From TMED27 sp964351195 (GTDB lineage: Bacteria > Pseudomonadota > Alphaproteobacteria > Micavibrionales > Micavibrionaceae): a stretch of 20,595 bases of DNA. The translations under genes and the position numbers were made by a program. The stretch covers positions 1 to 20,595 of the forward strand of contig CAYGNI010000023.1 in the NCBI GenBank assembly GCA_964351195.1, read 5' to 3'. How positions within the stretch are numbered: the stretch's first letter is position 1; each line of letters starts with the position of its first letter. This document shows positions 1 through 6,395 of the stretch, in pieces. The notes beneath the pieces were generated by a model, which saw nothing but the letters and a program-made list of their open reading frames with translations, did no database searches and was not told the origin of the DNA.

Positions 1-200
1 CTCTCGGTGCCCGCAGCAACCAAAATCTTCCCAATCACGCCTTCATCCACGGCCTCAACTTCCATCGTGGCTTTATCCGTCTCAATCTCGGCAATGACAT
101 CACCAGCCTCGACCGTGTCGCCCTCTTTCACGAGCCACTTGGCAAGGTTCCCTTCCGTCATGGTCGGCGACAACGCCGGCATCGTCACATTAATCGGCAT
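1..200 (-). CDS. pdhC: Dihydrolipoamide acetyltransferase (E2 of pyruvate dehydrogenase), N-terminal part
   Basis: This is the start of the E2 subunit, which carries acetyl groups on a swinging lipoyl arm and passes them to CoA. Only 66 codons lie in the window; the gene continues past the left edge. The visible residues are a complete-looking lipoyl domain start (MPINVTMPALSPTMTEGN) with the lipoylated lysine at residue 43 in ETDKATME. The ATG at 198-200 overlaps the end of pdhB by 11 bases, so the two are translationally coupled. The 66 residues match the PdhB lipoyl domain at 59 positions. A lipoyl domain alone does not separate E2 of pyruvate from E2 of other 2-oxoacid complexes; position directly after pdhA and pdhB decides it. 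Confidence 0.9.
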   Translation of the reverse strand, partial: MPINVTMPALSPTMTEGNLAKWLVKEGDTVEAGDVIAEIETDKATMEVEAVDEGVIGKILVAAGTE

Positions 201-1647
201 AACACACCTTCTTCGCTGCATGAACAATCTGCGACACCTGCGGGATCGCAAGCTTTTCTAAATTCGCCGCATACGGTAAAGGCACATCCGCCGCGCACAC
301 GCGCGCCAACGGCGCATCCAGATAATCAAAAGCATGCTCACCAATCAGCGCCGCAATCTCCGCGCCAATCCCTGAAAACGCCCAGCCTTCTTCGCATGTC
401 ACAATCCGGTTGGTCTTTTTCACAGATTCCAAAATCGTATACCGGTCAAGCGGACGAATAGTGCGAAGGTTAATCACCTCGGCATCAATGCCCTGCTCAG
501 CCAGCTCTTCCGCCGCCTGCAAAGCCTTCCCCACCATGATCGAAAACGCGACAATCGTCACATCGCTGCCCGCGCGCTCAATCTTCGCCCGGCCAAGCGG
601 AATCACAAATTCATCACTCGTCGGGACTTCATGCGTTTCCCCGTACAACAATTCATTTTCAAGAAAAACCACAGGGTTCGGATCGCGAATAGCAGCCTTT
701 AAAAGCCCCTTCGCATCCGCGCCAGACCAAGGTGAAACAACTTTCAATCCCGGCACATGCGCATACCAACTCGCATAACACTGCGAGTGCTGCGCCCCGA
801 CGCGGGAAGCCGCGCCGTTAGGCCCGCGAAACACCATCGGACACCCGAGCTTGCCGCCCGCCATATACAGCGTCTTACCCGCAGAATTGATGATATGGTC
901 AATCGCCTGCATTCCGAAATTCCATGTCATAAATTCAACAATAGGCTTAAGCCCGTTCATCGCCGAACCCACAGCAATCCCCGCAAACCCATGCTCGGTA
1001 ATCGGTGTATCAATCACGCGCTTAGGCCCAAATTCATCAAGCAAGCCTTGCGAAACCTTGTAAGCCCCTTGATATTCCGCGACCTCTTCACCCATCAAAT
1101 AGACATCGCCATCGCGGCGCATTTCTTCGGCCATCGCATCGCGCAAAGCCTCACGCGTCGTAATTTCTGCCGTCTCGCTAAACGAAGCCTCATCAAATGG
1201 CGGCGGCTCCAAAACCGCACCTTGCGCATACAGAATATCCCGGTTTTCAATCTCCTTACCCACAACCTGCGCCGCAGAACTGTCATTCCGAGCGCCGGAG
1301 GCGGGGGAATCGCTCTCACCTTTAGCGTCATCCTGCGGCTCTTGTGCCCGAGAGGGTATGACCGCAGGATCTGCTGACACCTCGCCAATATCGTCCGCAT
1401 TTTCCCCATCATCCAGCAACACCGCAATCGGCGTATTCACCGCAACCGCTTCGGTGCCTTCCGCAATAAGGATCTTCCCAATCACGCCTTCATCCACGGC
1501 CTCAACTTCCATGGTCGCCTTGTCCGTTTCGATCTCGGCAATCACATCCCCGGCTTCAACGCTGTCTCCCTCGGCCTTCAGCCACTTGGCCAAATTCCCT
1601 TCCGTCATCGTCGGCGATAACGCCGGCATCAAAATATTAATTGGCAT
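190..1647 (-). CDS. pdhB: Pyruvate dehydrogenase E1 component beta subunit with N-terminal lipoyl domain
   Basis: E1 beta forms the thiamine-diphosphate enzyme with PdhA and decarboxylates pyruvate. The 485-residue product has three parts: a lipoyl domain (residues 1 to about 78, lipoyl lysine 43 in ETDKATME), a linker (about 79-145) rich in Ala, Asp, Ser and Glu, and the transketolase-like beta subunit (about 150-485, with TREALRDAMAEEM, the GEEVAEYQGAYKVSQGL region and the C-terminal transketolase domain). The fused lipoyl domain is a known trait of many alphaproteobacterial PdhB proteins. The ATG follows the pdhA stop directly, with a GGAGG ribosome site inside the end of pdhA. The linker contains two palindromes (1285-1310 and 1330-1370) that look like inserted intergenic repeats kept in frame. 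Confidence 0.95.
   Translation of the reverse strand: MPINILMPALSPTMTEGNLAKWLKAEGDSVEAGDVIAEIETDKATMEVEAVDEGVIGKILIAEGTEAVAVNTPIAVLLDDGENADDIGEVSADPAVIPSRAQEPQDDAKGESDSPASGARNDSSAAQVVGKEIENRDILYAQGAVLEPPPFDEASFSETAEITTREALRDAMAEEMRRDGDVYLMGEEVAEYQGAYKVSQGLLDEFGPKRVIDTPITEHGFAGIAVGSAMNGLKPIVEFMTWNFGMQAIDHIINSAGKTLYMAGGKLGCPMVFRGPNGAASRVGAQHSQCYASWYAHVPGLKVVSPWSGADAKGLLKAAIRDPNPVVFLENELLYGETHEVPTSDEFVIPLGRAKIERAGSDVTIVAFSIMVGKALQAAEELAEQGIDAEVINLRTIRPLDRYTILESVKKTNRIVTCEEGWAFSGIGAEIAALIGEHAFDYLDAPLARVCAADVPLPYAANLEKLAIPQVSQIVHAAKKVCYAD
1281..1374. repeat. Two palindromic repeats inside the pdhB linker
   Basis: On the plus strand the first is ATTCC-GAG-CGCC, GGA, GGCG-GGG-GGAAT (1285-1310), preceded by TGTC. 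The second is a perfect 9-bp stem ATCCTGCGG/CCGCAGGAT (1330-1370) with a 23-base loop, preceded by CGTC. The TGTCATTCC and GTCATCCTG openings match the ends of the intergenic palindrome at 11811-11892. Both are translated in frame as about residues 93-121 of PdhB. Confidence 0.65.
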
Positions 1648-2700
1648 CTAAACCTCCACCAAAACATCGGTCCAAAGCTCGTCTTCATGCGGCTCGGGAC
1701 TGTCCTTTGAAAATTCCGCTGCTTCGTTGACGATGCCTTTAATCTCTTTGTCGATCTCTTTGACCTCGGCCTCTTCAACACCCAACTTCTGAAGCATGTC
1801 TTTCACAGCCGTAATCGGATCGCGGTCCTGCTTCATCCCGTCAACCTCTTCCTTCGTGCGGTATTTCGCCGGATCAGACATCGAATGCCCACGATAGCGA
1901 TACGTCAAAACCTCAAGGATATAAGGCCCATTGCCTGAGCGAATATAATCAAGTGCCTGACGCGCCGCCGCCTGCACGGCAAACACATCCATCCCGTCAA
2001 CCTGCTCGCCCGGAATGCCGTAGCCTTCCCCGCGGCGATACAATGTCCCCGCCGAAGAGCGCTTCACGCTCGTACCCATTCCATACTGGTTATTCTCAAT
2101 CACAAACAGCACCGGCAAATCCCAAAGCGCCGCCATGTTATAACACTCTGCCACCTGCCCTTGGTTACTCGCACCATCACCCATATAAGCAATCGCAACG
2201 CCGCCATCTTCTTTATACTTATGTGAAAACCCAAGCCCCGTACCAATCGCCGTCGACGCCCCAACAATGCCGTGCCCGCCAAAGAACTTCTTCTCCTTGG
2301 AAAACATATGCATCGATCCGCCCTTACCGCGCGAATACCCACCCGCACGCCCCGTAAGCTCGGCCATAATGCCCTTCGGATCCATCCCGCACGCCAGCAT
2401 ATGCGCATGATCTCGGTAGCTCGTCACAACCGTATCCGCCTCGTCCTGCACAGAATTAATCCCGGTCACCACAGCTTCCTGGCCGATATACAAATGGCAA
2501 AACCCGCCAATAAGCCCCATACCGTAAAGCTGCCCCGCCTTTTCTTCAAACCGGCGAATAAGCAACATCTCACGATACAGCTTTTGTAAATCTTCAACCG
2601 AAGGATCAGGCGATACGTTTGATTTCCCCGCTCCGGTTTTCTTGCTCTCTTTGGTTTTCAAATTGGCTGTTTTGGACGATTTTGTCTTTGTTGCCGCCAT
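1648..2700 (-). CDS. pdhA: Pyruvate dehydrogenase E1 component alpha subunit
   Basis: The alpha subunit of E1 pairs with PdhB in oxidative decarboxylation of pyruvate. The 350-residue protein has the thiamine-diphosphate motif GDG (residues 174-176) through NN (203-204), the conserved RRFEEKAGQLYGMG segment near residue 50, and the RYRGHSMSDP loop near 268-277. The first 28 residues are Lys/Thr/Ser-rich and look unstructured. A strong AAAGGAG ribosome site lies 11 bases upstream of the ATG. The stop abuts the pdhB start, so pdhA-pdhB-pdhC form one transcript. Upstream, 2701-2858 is non-coding and probably holds the operon promoter, but I see no convincing -35/-10 pair there, only an A/T-rich inverted repeat (CAAAAAC/GTTTTTG) at 2785-2801. 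Confidence 0.96.
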   Translation of the reverse strand: MAATKTKSSKTANLKTKESKKTGAGKSNVSPDPSVEDLQKLYREMLLIRRFEEKAGQLYGMGLIGGFCHLYIGQEAVVTGINSVQDEADTVVTSYRDHAHMLACGMDPKGIMAELTGRAGGYSRGKGGSMHMFSKEKKFFGGHGIVGASTAIGTGLGFSHKYKEDGGVAIAYMGDGASNQGQVAECYNMAALWDLPVLFVIENNQYGMGTSVKRSSAGTLYRRGEGYGIPGEQVDGMDVFAVQAAARQALDYIRSGNGPYILEVLTYRYRGHSMSDPAKYRTKEEVDGMKQDRDPITAVKDMLQKLGVEEAEVKEIDKEIKGIVNEAAEFSKDSPEPHEDELWTDVLVEV

Positions 2701-2858
2701 GATATGGGCCGCTCCTTTTAAAATCCACGAATACGAAACTTGTCTAAGAGTGAAGTTTTAAACGAGTTTCAGCTCACGAGCCAGCAAAAACCGTGTTTTT
2801 GTGCGGCGCAACATATTGAATTGCAAAGAAAAAATAAGATGAACGATGTTTTTGTAAT

Positions 2859-3179
2859 TTAATTGCGCACAGAACCCAAAACGACGATCTCATCAGGGTG
2901 CTTATACCCCAAAACTTCACGCACCCGCTCCTCCAAAAGGTCTTTTTCGACCGATCCGGGACGCATCGCCACCACTTTTGATTCTAAAATTTGTCGCTTA
3001 TAAATGACATTGTCTTTTTCAGCTTCCTTTTTTTCAATCATGTGATGAAGAGACATCAGACGAATAAGACTCCGCTCACCCGAAATCGCGTGATAACTGA
3101 AATACCCGCACAAAAGCACCCCGATCATCGCGATAAGATTGCTTTTAAAAATACCAGGGGAAGAAAAAACTCTGTTCAT
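2859..3179 (-). CDS. ftsB: FtsB/DivIC-like septum formation initiator protein
   Basis: Small bitopic membrane protein of the divisome; FtsB-type proteins link FtsL and FtsQ at the septum. From the ATG at 3177-3179 it has 106 residues: a short cytoplasmic start (MNRVFSSPGIFKSN), one membrane segment (LIAMIGVLLCGYFSYHA), a charged helical stretch likely to form a coiled coil, and the family's C-terminal signature ERVREVLGYKHPDE followed by IVVLG. The frame stays open to a GTG at 3227, but a promoter-like sequence at 3192-3220 and the usual family length favour the internal ATG. Position between eno and pdhA is the common alphaproteobacterial one. The family call is firm; the symbol ftsB rather than divIC rests on context. 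Confidence 0.85.
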   Translation of the reverse strand: MNRVFSSPGIFKSNLIAMIGVLLCGYFSYHAISGERSLIRLMSLHHMIEKKEAEKDNVIYKRQILESKVVAMRPGSVEKDLLEERVREVLGYKHPDEIVVLGSVRN

Positions 3180-3191
3180 ACTCAGCAGTGA

Positions 3192-3220
3192 ATCACATTT
3201 GATTCCTGTGGACAAGTCAA
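3192..3220 (-). promoter_or_regulatory. Possible sigma70-type promoter for the ftsB-like gene
   Basis: Read on the minus strand, TTGACT (3220-3215) and TGTGAT (3197-3192) are separated by 17 bases, matching the -35 and -10 consensus at five and four of six positions. The predicted start point is only a few bases before the ATG at 3179, which would leave a very short leader. Confidence 0.35.
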
Positions 3221-3345
3221 AAAACACAGCAGAGTCAATAGCTTAATAGATACAAAACAAGAACAAACTCCGCTAAGTGATTCTAATGACTCACGAATAA
3301 TTTTTTTTATATAAAAAAACCCAATAATTTGCCATAATGTAATAA

Positions 3346-3516
3346 ATGGGAAAAACACCGAATTTTGTGAGAATACTTAAGCGCGTCTGGGATGAAGAAA
3401 GCCAAACGCCTATAAATGTTTATGTTGATGGCAGTTCCAACAACTTCAAACTCAAAATGGGCGCAGGTGTCGTTTTGCAGGACCCTCACTTACGTCTAAC
3501 CTCAACAGACTCATAA
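3346..3516 (+). pseudogene. RNase H-fold orphan, N-terminal fragment before a frameshift
   Basis: This 56-codon frame starts with ATG at 3346 and ends at TAA 3514-3516. It carries the first strand of an RNase H fold: VYVDGSSNNFK, with the expected catalytic Asp at residue 28, then GAGVVLQDP, the usual second strand. Fold and catalytic carboxylates continue in the -1 frame (3531-4031). The -1 frame is already open from 3429, so the break lies between 3429 and 3516, most likely near 3490-3512, where LRLTSTD in one frame meets LITPDISVP in the other. I see no classic slippery heptamer there, so an indel or base-call error is more likely than programmed frameshifting. No ribosome site is obvious. 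Confidence 0.6.
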
Positions 3517-3530
3517 CCCCTGATATTTCA

Positions 3531-4031
3531 GTGCCTAATACTCAAATCAAAATGATGGCTGAAATTGCGGAGTTTTACGCTCTTTATCATGCATTAAAAT
3601 TAACAGACCCTGCCCAGGTAATAGTTCATAGCGACAATAGTAGTGTACTAAATTTTCTTAAATTTCAACGTACACCAAAATCTCTGAGGCATGGAAAGGA
3701 CTTACAAGACATAGCCTCCTTCATACTCACATGCCAAAGAGAAGGAAGAATAAAAGAAGCGAGAAGAGCCAATGATGCAAATGTTGGCACACCGGAACAA
3801 ATAATATTTATGATAAAAGCACACAGATTGGCTGCAAAAGCAGCAGGAACTTACGGAATAAAAATACCTAGTGAAGAAGAAGTGCTAAGAATGGCTGCGG
3901 TTTTTTCTCCGAAAGAACCTGATCCGCCTCCACCAGAAGGCCCTGATACAGCCTTAGACATTATAGACCCAACTCCCGCCAAAGATGAAGGCCCTATCGA
4001 AGGTTGGGGACCGTCTGAACGAGAGCCCTAA
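3531..4031 (+). pseudogene. RNase H-fold orphan, C-terminal part after the frameshift
   Basis: The 166-codon part (GTG 3531 is the first candidate start; the true product probably joins 3346-4031, about 228 residues) holds the rest of an RNase H fold. AEIAEFYALYHAL supplies the catalytic Glu (residue 11), VIVHSDNSSVLNFLK the second Asp (residue 35), and KAHRLAAKAAG resembles the final helix, with His where RNase HI has its last Asp. The tail from about residue 125 is Pro/Glu-rich (PKEPDPPPPEGPD) and probably disordered. It could be a relative of plant- or retroelement-type RNase H domains; cellular rnhA is unlikely given the tail and the divergence. Base composition is more AT-rich than the neighbours. 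Its TAA overlaps a minus-strand TAG that ends a relic eno tail. Confidence 0.6.
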
Positions 4032-4066
4032 GCAGCCTTGCTGCTTTTCTTGCCTTTCACCAAGGG
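4028..4066 (-). repeat. Relic copy of the eno 3' coding end
   Basis: On the minus strand this reads P-L-V-K-G-K-K-S-S-K-A-A-stop, against P-L-S-K-A-K-K-S-S-K-A-A-stop at the true end of eno (4857-4895). Ten of 12 residues and about 30 of 39 bases agree. The similarity does not extend further into eno. Confidence 0.7.
4031..4051 (+). terminator. Rho-independent terminator-like hairpin after the RNase H-like gene
   Basis: AGCAGC and GCTGCT (4031-4036 and 4040-4045) form a perfect 6-bp stem with a CTT loop, followed by TTTCTT. The hairpin begins at the last base of the plus-strand stop codon. It lies inside the relic eno tail, so it may be a by-product of the AGC/GCT codons there. The non-coding stretch from here to 4221 is AT-rich and holds only this, the eno relic and the minus-strand hairpin at 4168-4196. 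Confidence 0.45.
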
Positions 4067-4167
4067 CAAAGACATGACTCTAATATAAAAAAAACATTTA
4101 CCCATACCCAGCCGCGAGTAAAAAACCGAGTCTATAAACAAATTAAAATACATAAAATTCAATCACT

Positions 4168-4196
4168 TAACAAACAAAACAGGGAACAACCTCTGT
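4168..4196 (-). terminator. Rho-independent terminator-like hairpin after the papain-like gene
   Basis: On the minus strand ACAGAGG, a TTGTT loop and CCCTGT pair with one bulged base (4179-4196), followed by TTTTGTTTG. It lies 26 bases past the stop of the papain-like gene, as expected for its terminator. Confidence 0.5.
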
Positions 4197-4221
4197 TTCA
4201 CTCTAATGACCCATATTTCAA

Positions 4222-4833
4222 TTATCCTAAATCAGGTTCGCCAATAACAACCTCAGCACCCTCGTACCGGGAAAAACGCTCTATCATAGCCTTGGGCGTC
4301 AGCATAATTCCAGAGCCAGCATCAATACCAGCAGCCCCGGCCACAAGAGCTGTAGAAGTAACACAATTCCTAAAATAACGATTAAAAAAGCTTTTTCCTT
4401 TTCTTTTCAAAAAACCTATCCGAGATACATCTTCTTTAATTGCCCGAATAACACTCTGTCTTTGCTCGTCCGATATTCCAAAATACACAGATTTATCCGC
4501 TTTTGTAACAGAACCCTCAAAACCTTCCTCATACCCCCAATCAGCTAAATCTGTTGTGCATTTCAGATGCGCCAGAATTAGTGCCAACACCCCTAAAACT
4601 GGTTGATTATGATAAAAAGGCATTACAGAAACAGAATAATAAGCAACAACAATGAGAGATGGTAAAAACGTACGTCTGTAAAAATGGAATTCCGTAACAC
4701 TCTCACCGACTTCAATACTACTATAAATATGGCCTGCATTAGAAAAAACAAACCCGAGAAAACCCTTCTTATTTTTTTCAAAGTGAAACCCAAGTTTAAC
4801 AAGATCCTTATCCATAACCAGGATAAGAACCAC
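4222..4833 (-). CDS. Putative papain-like protein of the permuted NlpC/P60 type
   Basis: A 203-residue orphan. The end contains NCVTSTALVAGAAGID (Cys157), then LTP and a short tail. This resembles the Cys motif (C, S/T, L/V, AGI, TP) of circularly permuted NlpC/P60 proteins such as the YiiX family, where the catalytic His comes first; here GHIYSSIEVGES (His35) could fill that place. Such proteins are cysteine hydrolases on peptide or lipid amide/ester bonds; the substrate here is unknown. There is no signal peptide; residues about 57-73 are strongly hydrophobic. The start is unsure: GTG at 4833, or ATG at 4815, which coincides with the start point predicted from a TTGACA promoter-like site. 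It lies 23 bases past eno, between the true eno tail and its relic copy. Codon use is AT-rich compared with eno. Confidence 0.6.
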   Translation of the reverse strand: MVLILVMDKDLVKLGFHFEKNKKGFLGFVFSNAGHIYSSIEVGESVTEFHFYRRTFLPSLIVVAYYSVSVMPFYHNQPVLGVLALILAHLKCTTDLADWGYEEGFEGSVTKADKSVYFGISDEQRQSVIRAIKEDVSRIGFLKRKGKSFFNRYFRNCVTSTALVAGAAGIDAGSGIMLTPKAMIERFSRYEGAEVVIGEPDLG

Positions 4834-4852
4834 AACAACGAAATTATGTCAA
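4823..4852 (-). promoter_or_regulatory. Possible promoter for the papain-like gene
   Basis: On the minus strand a perfect TTGACA (4852-4847) is followed after 18 bases by TCTTAT (4828-4823), four of six matches to the -10 consensus. The predicted start point is at about 4816, next to the ATG at 4815, suggesting a leaderless message. The site begins directly after the eno stop codon. Confidence 0.35.
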
Positions 4853-4856
4853 CGCA

Positions 4857-4895
4857 TTAAGCAGCCTTACTGCTCTTCTTCGCTTTACTCAAAGG
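4857..4895 (-). repeat. True eno 3' end, partner of the relic at 4028-4066
   Basis: Direct-repeat partner, same orientation, 829 bp away. The pair brackets the papain-like gene in the way attL/attR pairs bracket elements that integrate into the 3' end of a gene and restore it; no integrase is present, so this is inference. Confidence 0.6.
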
Positions 4896-6170
4896 CGCAC
4901 GCAGGAACCGCGCCCCCTCATACACGCCTTGCGGCCCAAGCTCTTCTTCAATCCGAAGTAACTGGTTATATTTCGCAATACGGTCGGAACGTGACAAAGA
5001 CCCGGTCTTGATCTGCCCGGCATTCGTCGCCACCACCAGATCCGCAATCGTCGCATCTTCGGTCTCGCCGCTGCGATGCGACAAAACAACCCCAAAACCC
5101 GCCTTCTTCGCCATCTCAATGGTCTTCAAAGTCTCGGACAATGTTCCTATCTGGTTCACCTTCACCAAAACCGCATTCCCGGCTTTCTCTTCAATCCCGC
5201 GCGCCAAACGCTCGGCATTGGTCACATATAGGTCATCCCCGACAAGTTGCACGCGTGCGCCAAGCGCCGCCGTCAAATTCGCCCATCCGGCCCAGTCATC
5301 TTCATCCAAACCGTCTTCAATCGACACAATCGGATACGCCGCGCACAGATCTTCGTAATATTTAACCATCTCATCCGAAGACAAAACCTTACCCTCGCCC
5401 ACCAGATTATATTTGCCGTCTTTATAAAACTCGGACGACGCAGCATCCAAACAAATGACGATATCTTCGCCAACCTTATACCCGGCCGCTTCGATGGACT
5501 TCATAATGTAATCAAGCGCCTCTTTGGATGACTTCACCGCAGGCGCAAACCCGCCCTCATCACCAACATTCGTGTTCAAACCCGCAGACGACAATTGCTT
5601 CTTAAGCGCATGAAACACCTCCGCCCCCGCGCGCAAGGCCTCACTAAAGCTCTCCGCAGAAACAGGCATAATCATGAATTCCTGAATATCCACCGGGTTA
5701 TCGGCATGCGCCCCGCCATTAATAATATTCATCATCGGCGTCGGCAAAACATGCGCATAAGACCCGCCGACATAACGCCACAACGGCATATCCAGCTCTT
5801 CCGCCATCGCCTTGGCAACAGCCAAAGACACGCCCAAAATCGCATTCGCCCCAAGCCGCGCCTTGTTATCCGTGCCATCAAGATCCAGCATCACCTGATC
5901 GATAAACAGCTGCTCTTCCGCATCAAGCCCCGCAAGAGCCTCCAGAATTTCCGTGTTCACATTCTCCACGGCCTGCGTCACGCCCTTACCAAGATAGCGC
6001 GCTTTGTCACCATCGCGCAGCTCCACCGCTTCATACGCCCCCGTCGAAGCCCCCGAAGGCACAGCCGCCCGGCCCATCGCCCCGCTCTCCAGAACAACTT
6101 CGACCTCTACAGTCGGGTTCCCGCGGCTGTCCAAAATTTCGCGCCCATGGATATCAAGAATAGCAGTCAT
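4857..6170 (-). CDS. eno: Enolase
   Basis: Enolase interconverts 2-phosphoglycerate and phosphoenolpyruvate in glycolysis; it is cytoplasmic and in some bacteria part of the RNA degradosome. The 437-residue protein is full length. Visible motifs are PSGASTGAYEA (38-48), GDEGGFAP (203-210, catalytic Glu205), the Mg ligands Asp242, Glu285 and Asp312, LVKVNQIGTLSET (catalytic Lys337) and SHRSGETED (364-372). The Lys/Ser/Ala-rich tail KAKKSSKAA lies beyond the conserved fold and is repeated as a relic at 4028-4066. The ATG at 6168-6170 fits the family start (MTAILDIHGREILDSRGNP); no clear ribosome site precedes it. In related genomes eno sits next to ftsB and pdhA, so the patch 3346-4833 is an insertion. 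Confidence 0.98.
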   Translation of the reverse strand: MTAILDIHGREILDSRGNPTVEVEVVLESGAMGRAAVPSGASTGAYEAVELRDGDKARYLGKGVTQAVENVNTEILEALAGLDAEEQLFIDQVMLDLDGTDNKARLGANAILGVSLAVAKAMAEELDMPLWRYVGGSYAHVLPTPMMNIINGGAHADNPVDIQEFMIMPVSAESFSEALRAGAEVFHALKKQLSSAGLNTNVGDEGGFAPAVKSSKEALDYIMKSIEAAGYKVGEDIVICLDAASSEFYKDGKYNLVGEGKVLSSDEMVKYYEDLCAAYPIVSIEDGLDEDDWAGWANLTAALGARVQLVGDDLYVTNAERLARGIEEKAGNAVLVKVNQIGTLSETLKTIEMAKKAGFGVVLSHRSGETEDATIADLVVATNAGQIKTGSLSRSDRIAKYNQLLRIEEELGPQGVYEGARFLRAPLSKAKKSSKAA

Positions 6171-6175
6171 TGTCA

Positions 6176-6392
6176 GTTACAAGTCCTTCGTTACAAGTTA
6201 CAAGATGAGGTATTTATTCAACATTCTCTTGTAACTTGCAACTCGTAACTTAAAAAGTAACAAATCTAAAATCATGCTTTTCCTGCGAAAGCAGGAATCT
6301 TTACACACAAAAAGTAAGATCCCCACTTGCGCGGGGAAGACATTTTTTGAGGGATTAAAATTCTTGTAACTTGAATCTTGTAACTTGCAACT
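6176..6392. repeat. Repeat-rich intergenic region: GTTACAAG motifs and two hairpins
   Basis: The non-coding stretch between eno and the small unknown gene carries GTTACAAG at 6176 and twice near 6190-6205, and its complement near 6230 and at 6363-6383. CTTGTAACTTGCAACT occurs twice (6229-6244 and 6376-6391). Between them lie a 7-bp stem with a GAAA loop (TTCCTGC/GCAGGAA, 6280-6297) and a TCCCC/GGGGA stem (6320-6337) followed by a T run after a short gap. Each of these two hairpins resembles half of the common bacterial palindromic repeat that starts and ends in TGTCAT/ATGACA. The second could also act as a plus-strand terminator. Confidence 0.6.
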
Positions 6393-6395
6393 ATT

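Noticed and set aside
757..1377. Long plus-strand open frame opposite pdhB (206 codons)
   Set aside because: It lies fully antisense to pdhB, is Arg/His-rich as expected from a reverse-complement shadow of a coding gene, and has no recognisable domain.
2859..3227. GTG at 3227 as start of the ftsB-like gene
   Set aside because: The added 16 residues are not typical of the family and a promoter-like sequence lies between this GTG and the ATG at 3179.
3302..3319. Terminator at the T8-ATATA-A7 stretch
   Set aside because: It is a pure A/T palindrome without a GC stem; more likely AT-rich promoter-type DNA before the RNase H-like gene.
5595..6248. Plus-strand open frame of 217 codons opposite eno
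   Set aside because: Antisense shadow; composition is typical of a reversed coding sequence.
6176..6392. CRISPR array
   Set aside because: The repeats are 8-16 bases long, irregularly spaced and in both orientations; there are no spacers of constant length and no cas gene.
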